This document shows, one piece after another, positions 1 through 8,843 of a stretch of DNA of 64,000 bases. Positions within the stretch are counted from its first letter, which is position 1. The number at the start of each line of letters is the position of its first letter. Position numbers and translations under genes: made by a program. Source of the DNA: an uncultured Pseudomonadales bacterium (lineage in GTDB: Bacteria > Pseudomonadota > Gammaproteobacteria > Pseudomonadales > Azotimanducaceae); the NCBI GenBank assembly GCA_937775265.1, contig CALKBV010000012.1, positions 1-64,000 of the forward strand, read 5' to 3'. The notes below the pieces were generated by a model that did not search any database, was not told the DNA's origin, and saw only the letters and a program-made list of their open reading frames with translations.

Positions 1-52
1 CAGGCCCTCCGCCAATAACGACCATGTCGAATTCCATGGATTCTCTTTCCAT
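1..52 (-). CDS. Electron transfer flavoprotein-ubiquinone oxidoreductase, N-terminus only (partial)
   Basis: Only the first 17 codons lie in the window; the gene runs off the left edge. The start translates to MERESMEFDMVVIGGGP, the typical beginning of ETF-QO with the glycine-rich FAD-binding turn at the end. A GGAG lies about 10 bases before the ATG. ETF-QO is a membrane-associated FAD and 4Fe-4S enzyme that takes electrons from reduced ETF to ubiquinone. It is divergent from etfBA across about 270 bp that must hold both promoters, which fits its role as ETF partner. The short length limits certainty. Confidence 0.8.
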   Translation of the reverse strand, partial: MERESMEFDMVVIGGGP

Positions 53-320
53 GTTCGTGTCTCCTTAAAAAGTAGGTTAAATCCAGAAACGGCTATTGTA
101 AGGAAAGAAGGGCACTAAAGAAACTTAAGCGCGATTTTTTCTTTATGAGTTCTCTGGTTAAAGTATTGATTTTATAGAAAATTAGTCAAAGTTGTGCATG
201 TGCTCACTATTGATTATACCGGCATTAACCGGCAGAATACGCGCTTTTCAAATCTGGCCTTTTTGGCACCCGGGAATTCTCACCGGGCCCGATCAATTAT
301 TACGCGAATAGAGGAATTAA

Positions 321-1073
321 ATGAAAGTTCTTGTAACTGTCAAACGTGTTGTCGACTACAACGTGAATGTACGTGTGTTGTCCGATCACTCCGGCGTTGA
401 CCTGAATAATGTGAAAATGTCTGTTAACCCATTTGATGAAATTGCTATCGAAGAGGCAGTGCGTCTAAAAGAAGCCGGAACGGCAGAAGAAGTAGTGGTG
501 GTATCTATTGGCACAAGTGCCTGTAAGGAGCAGATTCGAACTGCTCTGGCGCTGGGTGCAGATCGAGGGATCCTGGTGGAGAGCGACGACGTCATACAGC
601 CTTTGGCAATTGCCAAGCTGATGAAAGTGTTGATCGAGAAGGAGCAGCCTGGATTAGTCATTACTGGCAAACAGGCCATTGATGATGACAACAGCCAGAC
701 AGGTCAGATGATTGCTGCACTTGCGGGTTTGTCACAAGCTACTTTCGCGTCAGAGCTGGTTATTGGTGATGGAACTGCGACAGTGACTCGCGAAATCGAT
801 GGTGGACTTGAAACGATCACAGTGAAACTGCCGGCCATTGTAACGACTGATCTTCGATTGAATGAACCGCGCTACGCCTCTTTGCCTAACATCATGAAGG
901 CCAAGAAAAAGCAAATCGACACATATACACCCGCAGAGCTTGGCGTGGAAGTAGCCCCGAGGATCAAGACGCTGAAGGTAACCCCGCCAGCAGAACGCAA
1001 GGCAGGTATTATCGTTGAGTCAGTTGAAGAGCTGGTCGATAAACTCAGGAACGAAGCGAAGGTGATCACATGA
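321..1073 (+). CDS. etfB: Electron transfer flavoprotein beta subunit
   Basis: ETF beta subunit, 250 residues, the usual family length. It starts [15 protein letters not shown] and carries the conserved [16 protein letters not shown] segment near residue 40 and the TGKQAIDDD motif near residue 117. With EtfA it forms the soluble FAD/AMP heterodimer that collects electrons from acyl-CoA and related dehydrogenases. GAGGA sits five bases before the ATG, supporting this start. Its stop overlaps the etfA start by four bases (ATGA), so the two are translationally coupled. Its position next to ETF-QO makes a complete electron route to quinone. Confidence 0.97.
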   Translation: MKVLVTVKRVVDYNVNVRVLSDHSGVDLNNVKMSVNPFDEIAIEEAVRLKEAGTAEEVVVVSIGTSACKEQIRTALALGADRGILVESDDVIQPLAIAKLMKVLIEKEQPGLVITGKQAIDDDNSQTGQMIAALAGLSQATFASELVIGDGTATVTREIDGGLETITVKLPAIVTTDLRLNEPRYASLPNIMKAKKKQIDTYTPAELGVEVAPRIKTLKVTPPAERKAGIIVESVEELVDKLRNEAKVIT

Positions 1074-1999
1074 GTATTCTAGTAGTAGCAGACCACGATA
1101 ACGAGACAATCAAGGCATCAACGCTGGTAACAGTTGCTGCCGCTACCGCTATCGGCGGTGATATTGAAGTGCTGGTAGCGGGCGAAAATTGTGGAGCAGC
1201 TGGAGAGGCGGCATCAAAGATCGCTGGTGTCAGCAAGGTATTGGTTGCGGATAATGCCGTCTATGCTCATGCACTGGCAGAAAATGTTGCAGCGCTTGTC
1301 GTGGAGCTAGGCTCTAACTATTCACATATCCTGACAGCAACGACGACATCAGGTAAGAACTTCATGCCCCGAGTCGCTGCTCTGCTTGATGTGGCCCAGA
1401 TTTCAGACATCTCTGGCGTTGTCAGTGAAGATACTTTTGAACGTCCCATCTATGCGGGTAATGCGATCGCAACTGTTCAATCTATTGACTCAATCAAGGT
1501 CCTGACTGTTCGTGGTACAGCTTTTGATCCTGTTGCCGCCGAAGGTGGTAGTGCGTCGGTTGAGGTTATTGATAATGCTGCAGACACAGGACTTACGACC
1601 TGGGATCGTGATGAAATCGTCAAGCTTGAGAGACCTGAGCTGACAGCTGCCTCCATTATTGTTTCTGGTGGTCGTGGTATGCAGAACGGTGAGAACTTCG
1701 CGCTGCTCGAATCTGTCGCTGACAAGCTTGGAGCAGCCATGGGTGCATCGCGAGCGGCAGTTGATGCCGGTTTCGTTCCTAACGATATGCAGGTTGGTCA
1801 GACAGGTAAAATTGTTGCGCCTGATCTGTACATTGCCGTTGGCATCAGTGGTGCTATTCAGCACCTTGCTGGAATGAAGGACAGCAAAGTCATTGTTGCA
1901 ATTAATAAGGACGAGGACGCACCGATTTTCCAAGTGGCTGATTACGGCCTGGTCGCTGACCTGTTCAAAGCTATTCCTGAACTGGACTCGATGTTGTAG
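1070..1999 (+). CDS. etfA: Electron transfer flavoprotein alpha subunit
   Basis: ETF alpha subunit, 309 residues. The C-terminal FAD-binding domain is plain: [12 protein letters not shown] near residue 200, [19 protein letters not shown] near 245-263, and [17 protein letters not shown] near 280-297. It holds FAD at the interface with EtfB and passes electrons from acyl-CoA dehydrogenases to ETF-QO. It overlaps etfB by four bases and is followed within about 30 bases by a strong intrinsic terminator, so etfBA is a two-gene operon. Many acyl-CoA-type genes elsewhere in the window would plausibly feed it. Confidence 0.97.
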   Translation: MSILVVADHDNETIKASTLVTVAAATAIGGDIEVLVAGENCGAAGEAASKIAGVSKVLVADNAVYAHALAENVAALVVELGSNYSHILTATTTSGKNFMPRVAALLDVAQISDISGVVSEDTFERPIYAGNAIATVQSIDSIKVLTVRGTAFDPVAAEGGSASVEVIDNAADTGLTTWDRDEIVKLERPELTAASIIVSGGRGMQNGENFALLESVADKLGAAMGASRAAVDAGFVPNDMQVGQTGKIVAPDLYIAVGISGAIQHLAGMKDSKVIVAINKDEDAPIFQVADYGLVADLFKAIPELDSML

Positions 2000-2030
2000 A
2001 GCCAATCGTTGTAGATTGAAATCCCGGCTC

Positions 2031-2059
2031 AAAAAAGCCCCGCAAGTCGGGGCTTTTTT
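2031..2059 (+). terminator. Rho-independent terminator after etfA
   Basis: A-run, then GCCCCG, loop CAAGT, CGGGGC and a run of T. The perfect GC stem with flanking A/T tracts can act in both directions. It ends the etfBA transcript. Confidence 0.9.
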
Positions 2060-2070
2060 ATGCGAGCGTA

Positions 2071-2173
2071 GAGTCCTCAGCGGGCTTGTATAAGAGTCCT
2101 CAGACGGGCTTGTATAAGAGTCCTCAGCGGGCTTGTATAAGAGTCCTCAGCGGGCTTGTATAAGAGTCCTCAA
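2071..2173. repeat. 23-bp tandem repeat, four full copies plus a partial
   Basis: Units start GAGTCCTCAGCG and end TTGTATAA, at 2071-2093, 2094-2117 (one extra A), 2118-2140 and 2141-2163. A diverging fifth copy follows from 2164. Copies are otherwise identical. There are no spacers, so it is not a CRISPR array. It lies between the etfA terminator and the 3' end of cysK, outside any gene. Function is unknown; it is probably a slippage-prone minisatellite. Confidence 0.92.
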
Positions 2174-2256
2174 CGTCCCTCGCTTGAGTCTTATTTTGCA
2201 AACTTCTGTTCGGCGATCCGGAGACGCTGGTGAAGGAGAAACCGGCGAGAAATAGA

Positions 2257-2277
2257 CCCAGCGCACGTGGCGCTGGG
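2257..2277 (-). terminator. Probable cysK terminator
   Basis: Perfect 8-bp stem CCCAGCGC / GCGCTGGG with a 5-base loop, 11 bases past the cysK stop. On the minus strand it is followed by a broken T-rich tract (TCTATTTCT), so it is a likely but not ideal intrinsic terminator. Confidence 0.6.
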
Positions 2278-2287
2278 GAACAGGTTT

Positions 2288-3232
2288 CTAGAGAGTATCC
2301 TCATCTGAATCTTCGCTGATGCCAGCAAATAGTGGTGTGGACAGGTAACGTTCGCCCGTATCAGGAAGCATTACAAGAAACGTACTGTTGTCTGGTGCGT
2401 TTTCAGCGACGGTTAGCGCCGCGGTTAACGTAGCGCCAGCGGACACTCCGACGAAAATACCTTCCTCGCTCGCGAGTCTAAGGGCATTGGCAATAGACGC
2501 ATCGTCAGCGACAGAAACGATTTCGTCAGCGATATCTTTGTTAAGAACGCCGGGGATGAAATCCGGCGTCCAGCCCTGGATCTTGTGCGGCGACCATTCG
2601 TTGCCCGAAAGCATCGCCGCATTTTCAGGCTCTGCGGCGATGATTTTTGTGTCAGACCTCGCCATTTTGATTGCTTCACCTGTACCGGTAATAGTGCCTC
2701 CGGTTCCCCAGCCACTGACAAAATAATCGAGGCGTTTACCGGCAAAATCGCGGAGTATTTCAGGCCCTGTGGTGTTTCTGTGATAAGCAGGGTTTGCTTC
2801 GTTTTCAAACTGCCTGGCAAGGAACCAGCCATGTTTTGCGGCAAGCTCTTCTGCCTTCTTCACCATGCCTGAGCCTCTTTCCGCTGCAGGCGTAAGAACG
2901 ACCTTGGCACCCAGCGCCTTCATAATCTTGCGGCGTTCAATGGAAAAGGAATCCGCCATGGTGGCCACAAATGGATAGCCCTTTACCGCGCAAACCATCG
3001 CCAGTGCGATGCCGGTGTTTCCGGAGGTTGCTTCTACAACTGTCTGGCCTGGCGTCAGTGTCCCACGACGTTCCGCGTCTTCGATAATAGCAATGGCAAG
3101 CCTGTCTTTAACGGAAGCCAGCGGATTGAAGGATTCCACCTTGACGAAGATCGTGTGGTTGGCGGGCGCAATACGATTAAGTTTTACAACAGGAGTGTTG
3201 CCGATGGTATCCAGTATGCTGTTGTAGATCAT
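2288..3232 (-). CDS. cysK: Cysteine synthase (O-acetylserine sulfhydrylase A family)
   Basis: PLP enzyme of 314 residues that makes cysteine from O-acetylserine and sulfide in the cytoplasm. The N-terminus is typical (residues 7-17 LDTIGNTPVVK). The PLP lysine is K42 in NPLASVKDR, and the substrate loop TSGNTG spans 69-74. The glycine-rich phosphate loop GWGTGGTITGTG lies near 173-184 and a SAGA motif is near the C-terminus. The family often reads MSIERR where this protein has FSIERR, a minor change. It is a single gene, divergent from the phosphomannomutase gene. CysK rather than CysM is favoured by length and the GWGTGGT form, but the two cannot be fully separated by eye. Confidence 0.93.
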   Translation of the reverse strand: MIYNSILDTIGNTPVVKLNRIAPANHTIFVKVESFNPLASVKDRLAIAIIEDAERRGTLTPGQTVVEATSGNTGIALAMVCAVKGYPFVATMADSFSIERRKIMKALGAKVVLTPAAERGSGMVKKAEELAAKHGWFLARQFENEANPAYHRNTTGPEILRDFAGKRLDYFVSGWGTGGTITGTGEAIKMARSDTKIIAAEPENAAMLSGNEWSPHKIQGWTPDFIPGVLNKDIADEIVSVADDASIANALRLASEEGIFVGVSAGATLTAALTVAENAPDNSTFLVMLPDTGERYLSTPLFAGISEDSDEDTL

Positions 3233-3593
3233 GTGAGTTCTCTTTGAGTGCTAATATAGCCGCTGAGGATAAGCAAAACAGGCGCTGATGTCATCTTGTC
3301 CCGGCCTCGGGTGGACAATCCTGATTCAAGAGCAAGGTAACAGGCGTGCCGCTTCCTTGATGATTCCTCCTCTCTGTCTGTTCAGGGCAACAATAAATGG
3401 CAGCAGGACAGGTCTGTGAGTGGCTTGTCCGGCACGGTATCATGTCGTCATGATCGCTACCCATAACCAAGAACCAAACCATGAGTTGATGGTTGATAGC
3501 TGCCAGCTATTATAGCTGAGCTGACGAAGGTGATTTATTCTACATGTAGTTCATTAATGACGACAACCGAGCTGTGTCAGGAAATCCTGCAAA
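3233..3593. other. Divergent intergenic region, no gene seen
   Basis: This 361-bp gap separates the divergent cysK and phosphomannomutase genes and must carry both promoters. Open frames inside it show no family motif and no good ribosome binding site. No convincing operator, riboswitch or RNA structure was recognised. Confidence 0.6.
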
Positions 3594-4991
3594 ATGAATG
3601 AACAACTCGAGGCGTTCCGCCAGGGCGATGTTCGTGGCACCTATCCGGAAGAGATCAACGAGCGGTTTGTCGAGGATTTCGCGCATGCCTTCGTCGGGCA
3701 TTTTGGTTTGACCGGTAAAATTGCGACCGGTCGTGACATGCGAAATTCCAGCGAATCGCTGCAGAATGCGTTGAATGAGACTTTGGCATCGATCGGTATT
3801 GATGTCGTCGATATTGGTCTTTGTCCAACGGAGCTTGGGTACTTTGCTTCGGGTATGCCGGAGATCGACGCTGCTATTGTCGTGACTGCGAGTCATAACC
3901 CGGCAAACTACAATGGCCTGAAGTGTGTTCTGAAAAATGGCGAGGCGATTAGTCATGACAACGGCCTGTTGGAGCTGAAACAACTGATGTCAGGTCACTA
4001 TCAGCATCGTGCTGCCAGGGGATCATTGTCACGGGTTGATTATCATGCTCGTTATTTGGAGTTTTTGCAGCGACATTTTTCGCCTGAAAACCTTCGTGGC
4101 GGGCAGGTTGCACTTAATGGCCTCAACGGTACGGCGGCAACCATGGCGGAACTGGTCGCGACAGATTTTGAACTACCGGTCACCTGGTTTAGAAAATTCC
4201 CAGGGCCCATACCTGAACAAGGCGCAGATCCGGCTAACCCTGGCCTGGCAGAGGAGATGCGCGGATTTATGAGTGGTTCGGGTTTTTCCCTGGGCGTTGC
4301 GTGGGATGGTGATTGTGATCGGTGTGTTTGTTTTGATGGCTCAGGTGAGTTGATTCCGACCTATTACCTGGTGGGGCTTCTTGTTGATCACTTCCTCACA
4401 CGAAAGCCGGGTGGCGCGATTGTCTTTGATACCAAGCTTTGCTGGAACACGCTAGACATGATCAATCGCGGGGGAGGCAAGGCAGTCCCCGCTGAAACCG
4501 GCCACGCGTTCATGAAACAGAAAATGCAGCAGCACGGTGCGGTTTATGGTGGAGAGCTGTCCTCGCACCATTATTTCGGTGATTTCTTTGGTTGTGATTC
4601 GGGGATGTTCGCATGGTTGACTGTGCTCAAGCTGCTCGACGAAAAAGGAGAGTCTATTCAGGCGTTAATCCGAGAGCGGCGCGACGAGATCTACTGTACG
4701 CCAGAGATCACCATGTCACTGTCCGATGTAGATGCCGCGTTTGCCCTAATGCTTAAGGCCTACGGCGACAAAGCTTCTGATGTTGATCATTTCGACGGTC
4801 TGAGTTTTGTGATGCCTGGTGAATGGAGGTTTTCACTTCGACGATCAAAAACAGAACCCGTCGTCAGGATTAATTTTGAGGCCAGGAAAACAGGTGAGAC
4901 CATGCTTGAAGAAGGTGTCAAGGTCTTGGGTCTACTCGAGCCGTTTCGTGCGGATGATGTTAGCTGGCTGACGAACTTTAGACTTCAATAA
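3594..4991 (+). CDS. Phosphomannomutase/phosphoglucomutase family enzyme
   Basis: Alpha-D-phosphohexomutase of 465 residues that interconverts hexose 6- and 1-phosphates, supplying sugar nucleotides for surface polysaccharides. All four family signatures are present: phosphoserine loop TASHNP with S100, metal loop DGDCDR at 238-243, sugar-binding GGELSSHHYF at 319-328, and the C-terminal phosphate-binding RRSKTEP. The SHH form of the sugar loop favours the bacterial PMM/PGM group (ManB/CpsG/AlgC-like), but substrate preference cannot be fixed from sequence. AGGA lies about 11 bases before the ATG. No other polysaccharide gene lies beside it, so it appears to be a single-gene unit. Confidence 0.93.
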   Translation: MNEQLEAFRQGDVRGTYPEEINERFVEDFAHAFVGHFGLTGKIATGRDMRNSSESLQNALNETLASIGIDVVDIGLCPTELGYFASGMPEIDAAIVVTASHNPANYNGLKCVLKNGEAISHDNGLLELKQLMSGHYQHRAARGSLSRVDYHARYLEFLQRHFSPENLRGGQVALNGLNGTAATMAELVATDFELPVTWFRKFPGPIPEQGADPANPGLAEEMRGFMSGSGFSLGVAWDGDCDRCVCFDGSGELIPTYYLVGLLVDHFLTRKPGGAIVFDTKLCWNTLDMINRGGGKAVPAETGHAFMKQKMQQHGAVYGGELSSHHYFGDFFGCDSGMFAWLTVLKLLDEKGESIQALIRERRDEIYCTPEITMSLSDVDAAFALMLKAYGDKASDVDHFDGLSFVMPGEWRFSLRRSKTEPVVRINFEARKTGETMLEEGVKVLGLLEPFRADDVSWLTNFRLQ

Positions 4992-5038
4992 AGTAAGCCA
5001 TTTCAGCATTAACTGATTGTTTTTAAGACGGATAACTT

Positions 5039-6055
5039 CTACCTGAATCGACCTGCGGTATACCAGTTCACGTCCCTTGCAGATTTCTCCACCTGGTCCA
5101 CTACATCCAGGATCAGTGCAAACAGTGCCATTCTGATTACGACGCCGTTATCAGTTTGCCTGAATATCGCAAGGTTGGGGTTTTCATTCAGGTCATCGTC
5201 CAGCTCTCGTGCGTCACCGCGACTATCTCTTGGGAGCGGGTGCATGATAACGGTATTGGGTTCGCAGTTTTCCGTATAGATGGTCTGGTTGAGACGGAAA
5301 AGCCCCTTGTACTTGTCGGCCTCTTCCTGGGAGGGAAAGCGTTCTTCCTGCGTCCTGGTGACGTACAGGATATCTGCATGCGCAATTCCTGCCTGAAGAT
5401 CTTCGGATTCCACAACGACATGACCTGATGCCTTGATGTCTTCGACGTAAGTCTCGGGCAATCGCAATTCGGCAGGGCTGATCAGCGTGAAATGAATGTT
5501 CTTGTAGAGAGACAGCAATTTGCAAAGACTATGAACCGCACGCCCGTAACGTAAGTCACCGATCAGCGCGATACGCAGATCGTCTACTGTCTTGCCTCTG
5601 CCCTCCATTTCTTTTCGTATGGTGAAGAGATCCAGAAGGGCCTGGCTTGGGTGTTCGTTTGAGCCGTCTCCACCATTAATTACTGGGACCCGACTCGCTG
5701 CGGAAAACTCCTCGACAGAGCCTTCCGTTTGGTGGCGCATGACGATTATATCGCTGTAACCGGAGAGAACCCGTGCTGTGTCATAGAAAGATTCACCTTT
5801 GGCAATAGCCGAAGCTTTGACCTCTGTGGTTTCACGAACTTCACCACCCAGCAGATTCCATGCGCAGCCAAAACTGACCCGCGTTCGAGTGCTGGGTTCA
5901 AAGAACATATTGCCTAATATTGCGCCCTCAAGCACTCGCGTGACACGATCGCGGTTAGCGTAGGGGATCATCTTGTCGGCGACATTAAACACGGTCTCGA
6001 TATCTTCACGCTGGAACTGTGACACTGAAAGAATATGAGAACCAATAAAATTCAT
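5039..6055 (-). CDS. pyrB: Aspartate carbamoyltransferase catalytic subunit
   Basis: 338-residue ATCase, which joins carbamoyl phosphate to aspartate in the committed step of pyrimidine synthesis. The carbamoyl-phosphate motif FEPSTRTR is near residue 53. DGSNEHPSQALLDLFTI near 130-146 and MHPLPRDSRGD near 270 carry further active-site residues. No pyrI (regulatory chain) or pyrC-like gene sits beside it, so regulation through PyrI cannot be inferred here. It lies 35 bp downstream of the start of the LysR gene on the same strand, so both could share a transcript. Confidence 0.96.
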   Translation of the reverse strand: MNFIGSHILSVSQFQREDIETVFNVADKMIPYANRDRVTRVLEGAILGNMFFEPSTRTRVSFGCAWNLLGGEVRETTEVKASAIAKGESFYDTARVLSGYSDIIVMRHQTEGSVEEFSAASRVPVINGGDGSNEHPSQALLDLFTIRKEMEGRGKTVDDLRIALIGDLRYGRAVHSLCKLLSLYKNIHFTLISPAELRLPETYVEDIKASGHVVVESEDLQAGIAHADILYVTRTQEERFPSQEEADKYKGLFRLNQTIYTENCEPNTVIMHPLPRDSRGDARELDDDLNENPNLAIFRQTDNGVVIRMALFALILDVVDQVEKSARDVNWYTAGRFR

Positions 6056-6090
6056 GTCGGGTGGGATTCTCCCTCTATATTCGTATACGT

Positions 6091-6993
6091 CTAGTTTCTA
6101 TAGCCGTCAATGATGAGTTTGCGCATCCAGATGTTAGCTTGGTCACGGTCTGTGCTCTCGTGCCAGTAAAGGAATGATTCCAGATTTGGCACCTCGAAGG
6201 GTAAAACCAGATATCGGGTTGACGTACCAGCGACCAGGAACTCTGCGAAACTTTTTGGAACAGTTAATGCAAAATTGGTATTGGCAACAAGGGTTGGTGT
6301 CGACAGATAATGCTGGGTGCGAAGCACGATGTTCCGCTTTTTACCCATTTTCCCCAGTGTAAGGTCGACATGGCCTAGTCCGCCACGTCTGGTAGAGATA
6401 TGAATGTGTTGCAGCTTCAGGTAGGTCTCTACGTCGAGTTTATCGCCGACGAATTCATTATCCTGGTTGATGACGCAGACATAAGGATGCGAAAAGAGTG
6501 AGGTCTGCTTTATCTGGGGGTCTGGGGTCAACGGGATATCGATCGCCAGGTCCAGGTTTCCGGATGCTAGTTCGATATTCATGTCACGGCGATGTACCTG
6601 GTAGCAATCTACTGATACGGCAGGTGCCATCTCTTTTATCTGGTTAAACAGGTTAGGCAAGACAATAGCCTGATTCAGGTCGGTCATACTGACTCGAAAA
6701 CGTTTATCCGAGACCTTTGCGTCAAAAGATTCGCTTTCCTGGACGCTACAGCGGATCAGGCCTAGGGCCTGTCTAACCGATCCAATAATGTTTTGCGCAA
6801 CCGGCGTAGGCACCATGCCTTCGGCCGTCCGCACAAACAGTGGGTCATCAAATAGATTTCTTAACCGCGATAACGAGTTTGAAACGGCTGGCTGAGTAAT
6901 GCCGATTATTTCACCGGCCCTGGTCAGGTTACCTTCAGTATAGATAGCGTCAAATACGACAAACAAGTTTAGGTCAATGTCGCTAAGTTTCAT
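6091..6993 (-). CDS. LysR-type transcriptional regulator
   Basis: 300 residues, standard LysR length. The N-terminal winged helix-turn-helix covers about residues 4-63 (NLFVVFDAIYTEGNLTRAG, then ITQPAVSNSLSRLR), followed by the effector-binding domain from about residue 90. Its start region resembles the NodD/PcpR-like branch of LysR proteins that begin DLNLFVVFDAI. It is upstream of pyrB on the same strand and divergent from the gsp operon across 288 bp. Regulators of this type often control the divergent neighbour, so gspE is a possible target, but no operator was identified. The effector is unknown. Confidence 0.92.
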   Translation of the reverse strand: MKLSDIDLNLFVVFDAIYTEGNLTRAGEIIGITQPAVSNSLSRLRNLFDDPLFVRTAEGMVPTPVAQNIIGSVRQALGLIRCSVQESESFDAKVSDKRFRVSMTDLNQAIVLPNLFNQIKEMAPAVSVDCYQVHRRDMNIELASGNLDLAIDIPLTPDPQIKQTSLFSHPYVCVINQDNEFVGDKLDVETYLKLQHIHISTRRGGLGHVDLTLGKMGKKRNIVLRTQHYLSTPTLVANTNFALTVPKSFAEFLVAGTSTRYLVLPFEVPNLESFLYWHESTDRDQANIWMRKLIIDGYRN

Positions 6994-7281
6994 GTTTCTG
7001 AACCTTCTTTATCAGAATTTTAGTTGGGCTTATGATGATGGCCGCGATGCTCATAGTATCACGCAACTGAATTAAATAGCTAAAGGAGATAAGTAAGCAT
7101 CTATAGTACGCTCGGATCCGTCGGGATTGAAGTGTTTGTTCGAGTTAAACTCTCCCAAGGATAAGGTGACTGAAGTAAATAGGGCCGTTGTGGGAGTAGA
7201 ATAGAAGGATGTGCATTCGCCTGCAAAATAAAACCAGAGCTTCCAACCGCTTGCAAATACCAGATAAAGTGGCCCCCTGTC

Positions 7282-8772
7282 ATGAATGATCCCACAGCCA
7301 TCAAGGTGTTACCCTTTGGATTTGCCAAAAGACATGGGGTTATCGTTGTTCCCGGAGCAATAGGCTCGGGAGCGGTGGATCTTGTCTTTCGTGAAGGGCT
7401 GGCCGCAGGTATTCTCGCGGAAGTCAGACGGGTCTGTCAGCGCGCAGTCACGCCGCGTCTTGTCGACCAGACAATGTTTGATCGCTACCTCTCGGAAACC
7501 TACCAGAACGACTCGGGTGCTGCGATGCAGATGATCGAGGACCTGGGTGACGAAGTAGACCTGTCGAGCCTGGCCGAATCGATTCCAGAAACCGGGGATC
7601 TGCTCGAGCAGGAAGATGATGCACCTATCATTAAGCTGATTAACAGTTTGCTCGGCGAGGCAGTCAAACTGGCTGCATCAGATATTCATATTGAAACCTA
7701 TGAAACACGGTTAGTGGTCCGCTTCCGGGTTGATGGAGTCCTGCGGGAAATAGTCAGCCCTCGCCGTGCGCTTGCGCCGCTATTGGTATCCCGAATTAAA
7801 GTGATGGCGAAGCTTGATATCGCTGAAAAAAGACTTCCCCAGGATGGTCGGATTTCGATTCGCATTGGCGGCAAGGAGGTCGATGTCAGGGTGTCCACAA
7901 TACCTGCCAGTAACGGTGAACGGGTCGTAATGCGTTTGCTGGATAAGCACGAAGGTATGCGTGATCTCTCGCATCTGGGCATGAGCCCGCGCGACAAGGA
8001 AGCCATGTCAACGCTGGTGCAGAGGCCTCACGGCATATTATTGGTAACCGGTCCCACGGGTTCCGGCAAATCTACCACGTTATATGCCTGCCTTGACCAA
8101 CTCAACGATCAAAGTCGCAATATCCTGACGGTGGAAGATCCTATTGAGTATGACATTGAGGGAATAGGGCAGACCCAGGTAAATGCCAAGGCAGATATGA
8201 CTTTCGCAAAGGGCCTGAGAGCGATTTTAAGGCAGGACCCCGATGTGGTCATGGTGGGTGAGATTCGCGATTTTGAAACAGCAGATATCTCGGTCCAGGC
8301 GAGCCTGACCGGACACCTGGTGCTATCTACACTGCATACAAACACCGCCATCGGTGCCGTAACCCGGCTCGCTAACATGGGAGTCCAGCCCTATTTGCTG
8401 AGTAATTCCTTGATTGGCCTGGTTGCGCAGCGATTGGTCCGTGTGCTTTGTACACACTGTCGCGAAGCTTACTCGGCAGATGAGTACGAGTGTGATTTTC
8501 TAAAAGCGGAGCCTTCCGACCCGCCGACGATATACCGACTAGCGGGGTGCGAAGCGTGCGCTAATGAGGGTTATCGGGGAAGAATGGGCATCTATGAGGT
8601 TGTGTCAGTGGATGATGATCTCAGACGTATGATTCACAGTGGTGCTTCAGAGCTTGATATGGAGCGGCATGTGAGAGGACGAGCGCCAGGCATCCGGGAT
8701 GATGGCAGGGCGCGGGTGCTGGAAGGGCTCACCACAGTCGATGAAGTACTCCGAATTACAATGGAAGAATAG
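7282..8772 (+). CDS. gspE: Type II secretion system ATPase GspE
   Basis: Cytoplasmic secretion ATPase, 496 residues, that powers pseudopilus assembly and docks on GspL. Walker A GPTGSGKS spans 257-264, and the Asp-box region SDIHIE lies near 133. Walker B (VVMVGEIRD) is at about 322-330. The metal-binding CTHC...CEAC tetracysteine (C390, C393, C423, C426) separates GspE from PilT. It is first in a nine-gene operon, whereas gspC and gspD commonly precede it and are absent here. The ATG has only a weak ribosome binding site, but the protein matches the family from the first residues. Confidence 0.95.
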   Translation: MNDPTAIKVLPFGFAKRHGVIVVPGAIGSGAVDLVFREGLAAGILAEVRRVCQRAVTPRLVDQTMFDRYLSETYQNDSGAAMQMIEDLGDEVDLSSLAESIPETGDLLEQEDDAPIIKLINSLLGEAVKLAASDIHIETYETRLVVRFRVDGVLREIVSPRRALAPLLVSRIKVMAKLDIAEKRLPQDGRISIRIGGKEVDVRVSTIPASNGERVVMRLLDKHEGMRDLSHLGMSPRDKEAMSTLVQRPHGILLVTGPTGSGKSTTLYACLDQLNDQSRNILTVEDPIEYDIEGIGQTQVNAKADMTFAKGLRAILRQDPDVVMVGEIRDFETADISVQASLTGHLVLSTLHTNTAIGAVTRLANMGVQPYLLSNSLIGLVAQRLVRVLCTHCREAYSADEYECDFLKAEPSDPPTIYRLAGCEACANEGYRGRMGIYEVVSVDDDLRRMIHSGASELDMERHVRGRAPGIRDDGRARVLEGLTTVDEVLRITMEE

Positions 8773-8843
8773 ACTGCCGGGTTAAGCCGCAATGTCGAAT
8801 CTTCATGGCTCAGAATAGGGCTTTCAGAACGGGAACCAGCTAG

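Noticed and set aside
1490-2032. Long minus-strand reading frame under etfA
   Set aside because: It lies wholly opposite a certain gene, has no family motif and arises from codon bias of etfA.
2071-2173. Possible CRISPR array
   Set aside because: The repeats are directly joined with no spacers and no cas genes are present, so it is a simple tandem repeat.
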